Below are positions 35,862-46,688 of a DNA stretch of 64,000 bases, in pieces (position 1 is the stretch's first letter; every line of letters begins with the position of its first letter). The DNA lies in assembly GCF_011074955.1 (NCBI RefSeq), contig NZ_WUQJ01000005.1:1-64000 (forward strand), in the 5' to 3' direction. Origin of the DNA: Marinobacter caseinilyticus (lineage in GTDB: Bacteria > Pseudomonadota > Gammaproteobacteria > Pseudomonadales > Oleiphilaceae). A model generated the notes under the pieces. That model saw nothing but the letters and a program-made list of their open reading frames with translations. It did not search any database and had not been told where the DNA came from. A program made the translations under genes and the position numbers.

Positions 35862-37775
35862 CTAGTTCACAGTCAGTTGTATCTCATCCGCTTTATCGCC
35901 ATTGACAATGACACGGGCGGTCCATGCCCCCGGGGAGTCTTTGTTGATGTCGGGCGCGTAATAAACATAACCGGGATTGAACCCAGCATTTTGTGGAAAC
36001 TGGGGCTGATATTGAAAACTGACCCGCCCGGAGGCATCGCGCAACTGAATCACCACATTCAGGTCTGTTACCTGTGGGTTATCGAATGCAACGTAGAGAA
36101 AGATTGGGCGGCCACTATCAAAATCGAATTGATGGTTCTCATCAAGCGGAGAGCCAATCCGGGAAAGCCCCGTAGTGGGTATTACAATCAGTCTCAACCC
36201 ATTATGTCGCGTAAACGGCACCCAAAATTTGGTTGGCTCTACCTGTTCATTGTTACGATAGAAATTGCTGAGTATGGGGCGTCCATTCTCAGAGAACAGT
36301 TTTATTTCTCCATTCGCTTTTCCAAGATTCAGCTCACCGCTAGAGATAACATTGCCGTTACTGGAATATTCCTGAAAGGGCCCGTCGCCGACATCGTTCC
36401 GGATTCCCATTTGGGTAACGATATTGCCTTCACTATTAAGACGCTGCATCTTTTGATAGACATCGTTTTCATAAAAATGAAATTCTTTTTGTCTGTTATC
36501 TTCGAAAATGATGGCCCGTCCTTCCTTACGGCCATCTGAATAGTAGGTTTTTGAGACTAACGGGCCCGATGACGTTTTAAGTATGACGAGTTCATGAGTC
36601 GCCATTGGATCGTCTACGAATTTTTCTGCCAGCTCGACATATTGTTTATTCCGGAACAGACCAGCGCTCAGAGTTTCAGCTTGCTGAAAAGCGTTAACTG
36701 CCTTGTCGTACCTTTGCAAATAGAGCGAGATTTCACCTAATTGAAAGAACGCAAAATCATCAGTTGGGTCCACCAAGGCAGACCGACGCGTGGAGACAAT
36801 CGCCGCCTCATGCTTTCCCAATCGATGCTGGATGGCACCTATAATCCGCCAGGCACGGGCATTGTACGGCCAGTTCTGAACCGACGCCTGAAGATACGGC
36901 AACGCCTTCTCAAACTGGCGACTGCAACTGAAGGCTTTGCCAAGATAATAGCCGCTCGTGCTATCGGGGTAGAATTCATAGACTCGCCGGTAGTCATCGA
37001 TTTTGTCGCAGGGCTGACCCGGCTGAGCATTAATATTAGCAATCATCCAGGTCACTTCCGCCGACTTGAGCCACGGGGCGGACGCGTATTGCGCTCTCAG
37101 GATTTCAAGAAACTGCTTTTGCTGTTCTTCACTGCCACCCCATTTGGGGGCAAGGGCTCCCAAATAGCTGCTGTGAAGCCACACCATATTAGGATCACGT
37201 TTGAGGCCCTGTGCGTATAGTCTGGTTAGTGCATCAGGATTGCCCAGCCTCATGGCGATCTCCAGTTCAACGGCATAAGGGTATGCGCTGTCGTGGTTGA
37301 GAGACTTCACTATCTCAAGATCGTTCAAGCTCAATGCGAACAGGCGACGCATTTCAGACAATTGTGCGTCGGATGTGTCCCCGATATAACCGGTCCCTCG
37401 CGCTCTTATTCCCTGCCGCATCCGATAATTTGCTCTGGCAAGATGGGCGACCGCATTCCCCGGCACGGCCTCCACCCATTCGTCAAAATAGCCGGTCAGC
37501 CATGTTTCGGGGCGGCTCAGGGCCTCCAGTGCGAATGCCATTTCCAAGCTGCTCCCATCACTGTTTGAGCTGGCATGCGGGGCTAGCTGAGAAGACAACG
37601 CCTCATATTTCTTGGCCAACAGCAAGCTCAAATACTGATGGCCGCTGATTGAAAGGTCAGGCGTCAGGTTACCTTCTTCAAAGATATCCACCGGTTCATT
37701 GCTGAACAGGCACCCAGTAAGAATTGACACAACAAACAGCAAGCATGCCGAGGTTCGAAATACATGTGACATCAT
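35862..37775 (-). CDS. Large lipoprotein with TPR and YwqK/MORN-like repeats
   Basis: 637 residues. A lipobox (SILTGC, Cys22) predicts a lipoprotein. Residues about 75-400 are helical with TPR-like periodicity (for example WPYNARAWRIIGAIQHRLGK and FAFFQLGEISLYLQRYDKAV). About 415-520 are repeats of the YwqK/MORN_2 type (TYYSDGRKEGRAIIF, EYSSNGNVISSGELNLGKAN). The last 130 residues look beta-rich, with FDNPQVTDLNVVIQL. The ATG at 37775 has AAGG 8 bases upstream. MORN_2 repeats also occur in antitoxin-like and effector proteins, but no partner toxin is seen. Function unknown. Confidence 0.8.
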   Translation of the reverse strand: MMSHVFRTSACLLFVVSILTGCLFSNEPVDIFEEGNLTPDLSISGHQYLSLLLAKKYEALSSQLAPHASSNSDGSSLEMAFALEALSRPETWLTGYFDEWVEAVPGNAVAHLARANYRMRQGIRARGTGYIGDTSDAQLSEMRRLFALSLNDLEIVKSLNHDSAYPYAVELEIAMRLGNPDALTRLYAQGLKRDPNMVWLHSSYLGALAPKWGGSEEQQKQFLEILRAQYASAPWLKSAEVTWMIANINAQPGQPCDKIDDYRRVYEFYPDSTSGYYLGKAFSCSRQFEKALPYLQASVQNWPYNARAWRIIGAIQHRLGKHEAAIVSTRRSALVDPTDDFAFFQLGEISLYLQRYDKAVNAFQQAETLSAGLFRNKQYVELAEKFVDDPMATHELVILKTSSGPLVSKTYYSDGRKEGRAIIFEDNRQKEFHFYENDVYQKMQRLNSEGNIVTQMGIRNDVGDGPFQEYSSNGNVISSGELNLGKANGEIKLFSENGRPILSNFYRNNEQVEPTKFWVPFTRHNGLRLIVIPTTGLSRIGSPLDENHQFDFDSGRPIFLYVAFDNPQVTDLNVVIQLRDASGRVSFQYQPQFPQNAGFNPGYVYYAPDINKDSPGAWTARVIVNGDKADEIQLTVN

Positions 37776-38185
37776 CAGGTAAGCCTTGGGCTGGGAATAG
37801 TCGGGGTTCAATAAGGAAAAAATGAGGTGTCATGTTCAGCGGCCACGAGACCGCGACATGACGACTCTTCGATTGTGAAGGGTGTTGGGATGAACCAGGT
37901 CAATTGGCGAGACAAAGCGTGCAGGCACTGTAAGCTCCTTCTTAAGTTTTCTTGCAGATGGCTTCCGTTACACCCTCTGGTAACACCCTAACCGACGGCG
38001 AATACCGTGTCTGAAAATTTTTGTAAAATCAGTTGCCCCCGCGCCCACGGCCCACATGACTGTTGTATTACACCTCTGGCGAGAACCTGTGCCCCGGCCC
38101 GAAACCTTGAAAACCGAACGCAGTAACCAAGGACCAATTGAACGGGTCTATTGAATGTGTTTTATTTCAACAAAAGGAGAACCCC
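37776..38185. other. Intergenic region with a possible leader ORF
   Basis: 410 bases between divergent starts. On the minus strand a 30-codon frame (37836-37928) has a strong ribosome site. A direct repeat of TAACACCCT occurs near 37965-37992. Promoters for the VOC gene and the lipoprotein gene should lie here. Confidence 0.4.
37836..37928 (-). CDS. Possible 30-residue leader peptide
   Basis: GTG start with GAAGGAG 6 bases upstream, 30 codons and TGA. The peptide begins MPARFVSPIDLVHPN and ends in an Arg/Ser-rich tail. It lies 60 bases ahead of the TPR/MORN lipoprotein gene on the same strand. The ribosome site is the only positive evidence; there is no conserved motif. Confidence 0.3.
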   Translation of the reverse strand: MPARFVSPIDLVHPNTLHNRRVVMSRSRGR

Positions 38186-38611
38186 ATGAGCCTCTCACCC
38201 TTTCATCTCGCAATTCCCGTTTATGATCTTCAGGCGGCCCGATCGTTCTACCGTGAGGTGTTGGGCCTGGAGGAAGGTCGCTCCAGCACCCAGTGGGTCG
38301 ATTTCAACTTTTATGGCCACCAGCTTGTCATTCATGAACAGCCCCAGACGCCGTCCCAGGAGCACGCTCATACCAACCCGGTCGACGGGCATGACGTACC
38401 TGTGCCGCATTTCGGGATCGTGTTGGAATGGGCGCAATGGGAGGCGCTGGCCGAACGCCTGAAGTCTTTCGGGGTCGCATTCGTGATTGCCCCCTGCATT
38501 CGCTTCAAGGGCGAAGTGGGTGAGCAGGCGACCATGTTCCTGATGGACCCCTGCGGCAATGCACTCGAGTTCAAGGCGTTTCAGGACATGAGTCAGTTAT
38601 TTGCCAAGTGA
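38186..38611 (+). CDS. VOC-family (glyoxalase-like) protein
   Basis: 141 residues with the vicinal oxygen chelate pattern: [55 protein letters not shown] and [15 protein letters not shown]. His near residue 9, His49-51 and the final Glu of ALEFK could ligate a divalent metal. Similar proteins are annotated as glyoxalase-like dioxygenases of unknown substrate. The start has AAGGAG 7 bases upstream, so the earlier TTG at 38138 is not used. Confidence 0.88.
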   Translation: MSLSPFHLAIPVYDLQAARSFYREVLGLEEGRSSTQWVDFNFYGHQLVIHEQPQTPSQEHAHTNPVDGHDVPVPHFGIVLEWAQWEALAERLKSFGVAFVIAPCIRFKGEVGEQATMFLMDPCGNALEFKAFQDMSQLFAK

Positions 38612-38619
38612 TGGCACTA

Positions 38620-38641
38620 AGCCGGGCAATGAGCCCCGGCT
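38620..38641 (+). terminator. Hairpin after the VOC gene
   Basis: AGCCGGG (38620-38626) pairs with CCCGGCT (38635-38641) and is followed by CCTTC. It starts 8 bases after the stop. The T content is modest. Confidence 0.55.
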
Positions 38642-38702
38642 CCTTCACGATGTGCAGGTATAGCAACGCACCTCAAGCCCTGGTGTATAACCGCCCTCAC
38701 GA

Positions 38703-40616
38703 TCAGGCCTTCGCCTTCCTGGGCGTCGGTCTCCGTGTGCCTTGTACCCTTTTACGCCCGCCAGCAGAGGGGCTGGCACCCGACTGCTTCCGCTTGCGTG
38801 CGATGGGCGTGGGCGGCGCCGGCTCATTGCGCAGATAAGCTCCCGGTGCCGGCTCTATCACGGGTAATTCACCGGCCCCGGGCTGACGTGCTGTGACTTC
38901 GCCACCCGCATACTGCTCTACCCAAACCAGCCAATCCGGCCACCAGGAGCCTTCAAACTCTTCAGCCGCTTTCAACCAGGCCTCCGGTGGCAGGCCGACA
39001 TCCTGATTCACCCGATAACCGTATTTCTTCTTGGCGGGCGGGTTAATGATGCCAGCAATGTGACCCGAGCCCCCCAAGACAAAACGCACCGGCCCACCCA
39101 GGCTCTGGGAGCCCCGGTAGCAGGACGTCCAGGGGGCAATATGATCTTCGATGGCGGACGCAAAGTAACTCGGCACCTGAACCTGCCCCAGGTCAATGGG
39201 AACGCCGGCCAGCTCAATCCCGCCGGGCTCTTTCAGTTTGTTCTTGAGATACATGTTGCGTAAGTAGAAGCTGTGCATGGCCTTGGGCAGGCGAGTGGCG
39301 TCTGAGTTCCAGTAAAGCAGGTCAAACGGTGGCGTGTCGCGGCCCAGCAAATAGTTGTTTTTGAAGAATGACCATATAAGGCTGTTGGCACGCAGCATAT
39401 TGAACGCCGAAGCCATCGAGGCACCTTCAAGGTAGCCCTGTTTTTTCATCGCCTTTTCGAGCTTTTTGATCATGTCCTCGTCAATGAAAACGGACAGATC
39501 ACCGACGTCTGAAAAGTCCAACAGGCTGTTGAAGAAGGTGGCGCTCTTGATCCTGTCGTCGCCCTTGGCCGCCAACCAGGCCAGGGTACAACCAAGCAGG
39601 GTTCCGCCAATGCAGTAGCCGACGGCATTCACTTCACGTTCGCCAGTGGCTTTTTCAATGGCATCCAGGGCCTCCACCGGGCCCTCCAGCATATAGTCCT
39701 CAAACCCTTTGTCAGCATGCTCTGGCCCGGGATTCACCCAGGAAATCACGAAGACCGTATGACCCTGCTCCACCCAATAGCGGATAAACGATTTTTTCTC
39801 GCCCAGATCCAGAATGTAGTACTTGTTGATCCAGGGCGGGACGACCAGCAGCGGTCGGCGATGCACGGTTTCGGTGGTTGGCCGGTACTGAATCAGCTGC
39901 ATCAGGTCGTTCTGGTAAATCACATCCCCGGGCGTATTCGCCAGGTTTTCACCCACTTCAAACGCGTCCGGGTCAGACATGCGGAAGGCTATCTGACCAT
40001 CGGCCTCGTCCAGGTCACGCATGAGATTGGCGAACCCTCGAAGCAGGTTCCGCCCACGCGTCCGAATGGTTGCGCGCAAGACCTCAGGATTGCTGAGGAT
40101 GAAATTACTGGGCGCAACCGCATCGGTTATCTGTCCGGTAAAAAACCGTACTTTACGCCGGTCCTGGTCATCCAGATTCCGAACATCCTCAATGGTGTCC
40201 ATGATCCATCGGTTTGACATCAGATAGGCTTGCTGGATGACATTAAAGGCCCAAACGTCGCGCCAGGCGTGATCACTGAACCTTGCATCGCCACGTTCGG
40301 GATCGGCAACGTGCATGGGCTCTTTGCTCACCAAGCTGACCAGCGCGGACGTTGAAAAGATGGCCGCATTCTGCATCAACCGCATTTCGGCAGTAATGAG
40401 GGTATCCGGCTGCGTGACGAGCTTACCGGCAAGGTGCACAAACGGTTTGGCAATACTTTTCATACTGGCCGGGTTCGGGCGGCCACCCTTCAGCTGACGA
40501 ATCACTGAGCGCGCAAGCAGACGGCTACCATGAACTCCAGCCCTGGCCAAAGATTTTCGTATAACCTTCGGCTCAAAGTCGTCGTCGGTGACAGTTTTAA
40601 CAGTTGTTTTCGGCAT
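38703..40616 (-). CDS. phaC: Class I poly(R)-hydroxyalkanoate synthase with basic tail
   Basis: Polymerises hydroxyacyl-CoA into granule polyester, 637 residues, longer than the typical 560-600. The lipase-like box GYCIGGT gives Cys335. The predicted triad is completed by Asp491 (SAIEDHIAPW) and His519 (GSGHIAG). WVNPGPEHADKGFEDYMLEG and NPPAKKKYGY are class I markers. From about 605 the protein ends in a Lys/Arg/Pro/Ser-rich tail (ARKRKQSG, GGRKRVQG, RRPTPRKAKA) that resembles the basic tails of PHA granule-nucleoid proteins. The ATG at 40616 has GGGAGG about 10 bases upstream. phaB lies directly upstream in the operon. Confidence 0.95.
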   Translation of the reverse strand: MPKTTVKTVTDDDFEPKVIRKSLARAGVHGSRLLARSVIRQLKGGRPNPASMKSIAKPFVHLAGKLVTQPDTLITAEMRLMQNAAIFSTSALVSLVSKEPMHVADPERGDARFSDHAWRDVWAFNVIQQAYLMSNRWIMDTIEDVRNLDDQDRRKVRFFTGQITDAVAPSNFILSNPEVLRATIRTRGRNLLRGFANLMRDLDEADGQIAFRMSDPDAFEVGENLANTPGDVIYQNDLMQLIQYRPTTETVHRRPLLVVPPWINKYYILDLGEKKSFIRYWVEQGHTVFVISWVNPGPEHADKGFEDYMLEGPVEALDAIEKATGEREVNAVGYCIGGTLLGCTLAWLAAKGDDRIKSATFFNSLLDFSDVGDLSVFIDEDMIKKLEKAMKKQGYLEGASMASAFNMLRANSLIWSFFKNNYLLGRDTPPFDLLYWNSDATRLPKAMHSFYLRNMYLKNKLKEPGGIELAGVPIDLGQVQVPSYFASAIEDHIAPWTSCYRGSQSLGGPVRFVLGGSGHIAGIINPPAKKKYGYRVNQDVGLPPEAWLKAAEEFEGSWWPDWLVWVEQYAGGEVTARQPGAGELPVIEPAPGAYLRNEPAPPTPIARKRKQSGASPSAGGRKRVQGTRRPTPRKAKA

Positions 40617-40699
40617 TAACGGCACCCCTCCCTCAGCCACCACTCCGGGATTCAGAGTGATGGCTGTTGATGTATCTGAACGCCAGGATTGGCACGACC

Positions 40700-41443
40700 C
40701 TACATATACACACCGCCATTAACATTGATCTGCTGGCCGGTAATGTAATCGCCCTCTGCGGCGATAAACACCACGGCACGGGCTATTTCCTCGGGTTTGC
40801 CGAAGCGCCCCATCGGCACACGGGCAATGATCTTTTCGCGTATGTTGGAGGGCACCTGACTCAGCATTTCAGTTTCTGTAAAGCCCGGCGCGATGGCGTT
40901 CACAGTGATATTGTGTCTGGCTACTTCCAGCGCCAAGGTTTTGGTAAAGGCAATGATGCCGCCTTTGCTGGCTGCGTAGTTGGCCTGCCCGAAGTTACCT
41001 GCCTGTCCCACAAAGGACGTGATATTGACGATGCGGCCATATTCCTGAGCGATCATGATGTCCAACACTTCCGAGCAGGTCGCATAGACGCTGCCAAGAT
41101 TGGTGTTGAGGACTTCATTCCAGTCGTCATCCGTGAGCTTTTTCATGGTCTTATCGCGCGTTATACCGGCGTTATTGATCAGGATGTCAATGCGCCCCCA
41201 TTGCTCATGCACCGAGCGAATGAGGTTGCGGGCGGCGGTCATATCGGACAGATCCGCCTGAATCGACAACGCCCGAACACCCAAGCCTTCAATTTCCTTG
41301 GTCGTGCTGTCAGCCTCGGACTGACGAGAGCGATAATTGATCGCCACATCCGCGCCGCGACTTGCAAGTTGCAGGGCGATTTCCCGCCCTATCCCACGAG
41401 AACCACCCGTGACGATGGCCACTTTACCTTTAAGATCGTCCAT
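40700..41443 (-). CDS. phaB: Acetoacetyl-CoA reductase (PhaB) or FabG-type SDR
   Basis: Short-chain dehydrogenase of 247 residues that should reduce acetoacetyl-CoA to (R)-3-hydroxybutyryl-CoA with NADPH. The nucleotide motif TGGSRGIG, NNAG, the catalytic Ser in ITSFVGQAGNFGQ and YAASK (Tyr, Lys) are present. The VGQ.GNFGQANYAASK stretch is a PhaB feature. A good GGAGGT lies 7 bases before the ATG at 41443. It sits between phaZ and phaC on the same strand, which supports PhaB rather than housekeeping FabG. Confidence 0.92.
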   Translation of the reverse strand: MDDLKGKVAIVTGGSRGIGREIALQLASRGADVAINYRSRQSEADSTTKEIEGLGVRALSIQADLSDMTAARNLIRSVHEQWGRIDILINNAGITRDKTMKKLTDDDWNEVLNTNLGSVYATCSEVLDIMIAQEYGRIVNITSFVGQAGNFGQANYAASKGGIIAFTKTLALEVARHNITVNAIAPGFTETEMLSQVPSNIREKIIARVPMGRFGKPEEIARAVVFIAAEGDYITGQQINVNGGVYM

Positions 41444-41607
41444 TCCTGTCACCTCCATTCTTGTTTTAAGTATGGCCCCGCCAGAGAGCGAACAGGTCGG
41501 TTCCGACCGAGGCCGTTCTGCACCAACACTGAACAAAAACTGTTCACTCTCTACTTACGCTAGCAGAGGCCCGAAGACCTAACAACCAAGTTCAGCATCA
41601 CAGCGTA

Positions 41608-42825
41608 TCAAGCCGATCGAATAAATTTTTGCAGCTGTGGCGCTATCTCGTCTCGCCAGCGCCGGCCGTTGAATACACCATAGTGACCGACACCCGGCTG
41701 GAGATGATGCAAGCGCCTGGAACTCGGCACATTGATGCACAGGTCGTGGGCGGCGCGGGTCTGGCCCGGGCTGGAAATATCGTCCTTCTCGCCCTCGATC
41801 GTCATCAGGGCGGTATTGTGAATGGCCGCGGGGTCGACCAGACGACCACGGTGTCTGAAGCAACCGCGGGCAAGGTGAAATTCCTGAAACACCCGCTGGA
41901 TGGTATCGAGGTAATAAGTCTCTGGCAGATCCATCACCGCAAGGTACTCATCGTAAAAGTCACGGTGTCGCGTCACCTCATCGGCGTTGTTGTCGCGGAT
42001 TGATCGAAAGAGTCCGCGATAGGCATCCACATGACGGTCAAAATTCATATTGATAAATCCCGTCAACTGCAAAAACCCAGGGTATACCCGTCGCATGACG
42101 CCGGGGTAAGGCGCCGGTACCGTGTGAATCAGGTTTTTCCTGAACCAGGCAAGCTTGTGTTTGGAGGCCAACTCGCAGGGCGCAGTCGGGTCGATACGGC
42201 CGTCAATCGGGCCACTCATCAGTGCCAGTGAGCGAGGCGCGGCCGGATGATCATCGGCAGCCATCAGCGCAGTTGCCGCAAGTACCGGCACCACCGGCTG
42301 GCAGACCGCGAGCACATGGACATCAGGCCCCAGATGCGCAATAAAATCGATAACGTAATCAATGTAATCGTCGAGACTGAAGCTGCCTTCTGTCGCCGGC
42401 ACCATACACGCGTCGCGCCAGTCGGTGATGTACACGTCATGCGCCGGCAGCATGGCCTCTACCGTGCCGCGCAACAGTGACGCAAAGTGGCCGGACAGCG
42501 GGGCGACAATCAACAGCTTTGGATCGTCCGGGCGCTCAACGTTGCGCTCAAAGTGCTTGAGCTGACCAAAGGGCTTACGCCTGGCGATGCGCTCGGTGAC
42601 CTTTACCGTTTCCCCATCACATACGGTCGAATGGAGGTTAAAGGCCGGTTTGGGATAACGCCGGGTGAGATCGTTGAAGACACCGTAGGCAGAAGCAAGA
42701 CTCCGGCTTCCCGGAATGCGGGACATTGGGCTAAGGGGATGACTCAGCAAGGCACTTTGAGCGCTGGCCAGCATGCGCACCGGCTTAAGCGCCGCGCGAC
42801 TCATTTCATGAGCGAAATACATCAT
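41608..42825 (-). CDS. phaZ: Intracellular polyhydroxyalkanoate depolymerase
   Basis: Breaks down PHA granules, 405 residues. The conserved start YFAHEMSRAALKPVRMLA, the nucleophile box with Cys (VLAVCQPVVPVLAAT), ITDWRDACMVP, GPIDGRIDPT and the late GVGHYGVFNGRRWRDEI match the intracellular PhaZ1 family, which uses a Cys in place of Ser. AGGA lies 8 bases before the ATG. It heads the phaZ-phaB-phaC unit, so depolymerase and synthase may share a transcript. A perfect dyad is centred about 38 bases upstream. Confidence 0.94.
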   Translation of the reverse strand: MMYFAHEMSRAALKPVRMLASAQSALLSHPLSPMSRIPGSRSLASAYGVFNDLTRRYPKPAFNLHSTVCDGETVKVTERIARRKPFGQLKHFERNVERPDDPKLLIVAPLSGHFASLLRGTVEAMLPAHDVYITDWRDACMVPATEGSFSLDDYIDYVIDFIAHLGPDVHVLAVCQPVVPVLAATALMAADDHPAAPRSLALMSGPIDGRIDPTAPCELASKHKLAWFRKNLIHTVPAPYPGVMRRVYPGFLQLTGFINMNFDRHVDAYRGLFRSIRDNNADEVTRHRDFYDEYLAVMDLPETYYLDTIQRVFQEFHLARGCFRHRGRLVDPAAIHNTALMTIEGEKDDISSPGQTRAAHDLCINVPSSRRLHHLQPGVGHYGVFNGRRWRDEIAPQLQKFIRSA

Positions 42826-42854
42826 GGTGTGGTCCTGTTCATATTCAGGGTGAG

Positions 42855-42872
42855 AGGTAATCGTGATTACCT
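42855..42872. promoter_or_regulatory. Perfect dyad operator candidate upstream of phaZ
   Basis: AGGTAATC and GATTACCT form perfect 8-base arms around GT, 30 bases before the phaZ start. Size and symmetry suit a dimeric HTH regulator. On RNA it could also form a small hairpin in the phaZ leader. Confidence 0.5.
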
Positions 42873-42891
42873 GGGTTTGTCATAAATCCCT

Positions 42892-42920
42892 TTACCCGAT
42901 TTTCAGCATACTCTTATCCT
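42892..42920 (+). promoter_or_regulatory. Predicted sigma-70-type promoter of the candidate sRNA
   Basis: TTACCC (42892-42897) and TATCCT (42915-42920) with exactly 17 bases between them. Transcription would start near 42927 and run into the hairpins that end at 43028. Confidence 0.4.
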
Positions 42921-42926
42921 GAAGCT

Positions 42927-43028
42927 GAAGAAAAAACCATTGCGGGCTCGTCAGCGAGGCCTGGACCCCAGACGTATCCTCCGAGCCGGAGTCGGGGTCT
43001 GACACAGTGCCGGGGCGGCACTCTTTTT
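42927..43028 (+). ncRNA. Candidate small RNA, about 100 nt
   Basis: Predicted from structure only. After a promoter-like pair the region has a small CTCG/CGAG hairpin. A strong stem follows (GACCCC and GAC against GTC and GGGGTC, 42964-42999, with an inner TCC/GGA). Then AGTGCC/GGCACT is followed directly by CTTTTT. No coding frame is present, and both flanking genes point away from or lie well beyond it. No known RNA family was recognised. Confidence 0.4.
43006..43028 (+). terminator. Intrinsic terminator of the candidate sRNA
   Basis: A 6-bp perfect stem AGTGCC/GGCACT with loop GGGGC-type bases is followed by CTTTTT. There is no + strand gene upstream, so it must serve a short transcript. 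Confidence 0.65.
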
Positions 43029-43466
43029 GCGGTCCTGGAAAATCCCTCGCTGTAACTTTCTGAGGCAATTTCAGGGCACCTCAGGCGCGTTCCAAACGCC
43101 AGGCCGGTTTCGTTCGCCGCTTTCGTTTTTTAATAAAAACTATCGATTCGGTCAGCATAAGTAATTTAAAACAATTTATCGGAGTTGCTATAAGTATGTT
43201 AGTGCGATCGAAGCGGAGCAACTCTCCTGCTGTGGTGCCGAACCATGGGTGCCAACGACATTTAAAACGCACGCAGGTTTGGTCGTCTACACTTTAGGAC
43301 GGCCAAAGATTTGGGAAGCCCAGAGCGACAGGAAGGACCAATTGTCAGGCATTGCTGTTTCGGGAAGACCACGAAACGGATCAATTGGAAGCACATTCGT
43401 CGTCTGTGCTTACGGTTCAGTCCGATCAACACAGCATCAGTCGAAGTAACAACGCCACAACAGTAA

Positions 43467-45692
<2,226 letters not shown>

Positions 45693-45714
45693 CACAAGCG
45701 AACCCACTAAACGT

Positions 45715-45749
45715 CGTCGGGCGCTGCCAAATGGGGTCAGCGCCCGACG
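45715..45749. terminator. Strong hairpin between katG and the convergent SBP gene
   Basis: CGTCGGGCGCTG and CAGCGCCCGACG form a perfect 12-bp stem with an 11-base loop, 22 bases after the katG stop. It also lies downstream of the gene on the other strand. The stem is strong although the T-run is short. Confidence 0.75.
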
Positions 45750-45813
45750 TTCGCTGTGCGGCCAAGGCGAACCAACAAATGCCCGGAGTCCGCCACCGGA
45801 CACAAGCAGAGTG

Positions 45814-46551
45814 TCAGGTGACCATCAAAAAGGAACGTACAGAGTACCTGCAACGTGCGTAGCCTCCCGACGCCTTAAGTTTCTTCAACTGTTCAGACAA
45901 CGTCTCAATGAACACTCGGTTGCTCTCCGTATTGTGGCAATGCAAGCGGTCAAAACTGACCAGCAATTCGTAACCCTGTTCGTAACTCAACCTGGGCAAA
46001 AAAGGATTGATATCCGGTACCGCCGCGATGACTGCCTCTACCCTACCCCGCTCAAGCATCCTCACCGCCTGTTGCTCAGAACCCACCATGACAACCTTGC
46101 CTGACTCTGCAAGCACACTGTCCAAGTAGAGTTCGTGCCCCATGATGGCCGCCAAACGGAGTTTCTGCCAATCACCGACTGAGGAAATCGGAGGCTCACC
46201 CCTGACCGTAAAAATATGGAAACTGAACTTGCCCAAGGGGTAACTGGAGACCAACTCCTTTGGACTGTAGCGCTTGTCCAACACATCTCCGAAACTGTAA
46301 ATGCAGTCCACGTCCCGGTCGTCGAAGGCGACGATCGCCCGGCGATAAGGGAAAAACACCGATTTTATATCGGCGCCCACAGGCTCCATCGCCTCCTTTA
46401 AAAGACGCTGATAGATGCCCGAGCCATTTTCTTCCAACAAATGAGCAATGGGCGGAACCGCTATTCGGATTGGGTCGGCGGTTACCATGGCAGGCATGCT
46501 CGCAAGACAACACGCACCCACCCACCGCAATGCAAATTTTCTGACGTTCAC
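45814..46551 (-). CDS. Family 3-type periplasmic solute-binding protein, orphan
   Basis: 245 residues. A signal peptide runs from the GTG start (VRKFALRWVGACCLASMP, cut after VTA). The mature part looks like the SBP_bac_3 fold (IRIAVPPIAHLLEENGSGIY, PYRRAIVAFDDRDVDCIYSF, AVRMLERGRVEAVIAAVPDI). The upstream in-frame extension to 46638 is Arg-rich and lacks a hydrophobic signal, so GTG at 46551 with GGAGAG about 12 bases upstream is preferred. There are no ABC permease genes nearby, so it may act alone or be a sensor. Ligand unknown. Confidence 0.8.
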   Translation of the reverse strand: MNVRKFALRWVGACCLASMPAMVTADPIRIAVPPIAHLLEENGSGIYQRLLKEAMEPVGADIKSVFFPYRRAIVAFDDRDVDCIYSFGDVLDKRYSPKELVSSYPLGKFSFHIFTVRGEPPISSVGDWQKLRLAAIMGHELYLDSVLAESGKVVMVGSEQQAVRMLERGRVEAVIAAVPDINPFLPRLSYEQGYELLVSFDRLHCHNTESNRVFIETLSEQLKKLKASGGYARCRYSVRSFLMVT

Positions 46552-46688
46552 AAGCCCTGCTCTCTCCGCTGACAAGTCGACAGCCGCAACCCTGCGGGGC
46601 ATTGGCAACGGCCAAAACAATGAGCGTTCAGCGCCCAATTTTGAGGTGGATTATAGCGGGTTTTGCGGCAACTCACCGTCAGCCGTCG

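Noticed and set aside
43081-43272. 63-codon minus-strand frame upstream of katG
   Set aside because: No ribosome site or motif, and it lies across the expected katG promoter.
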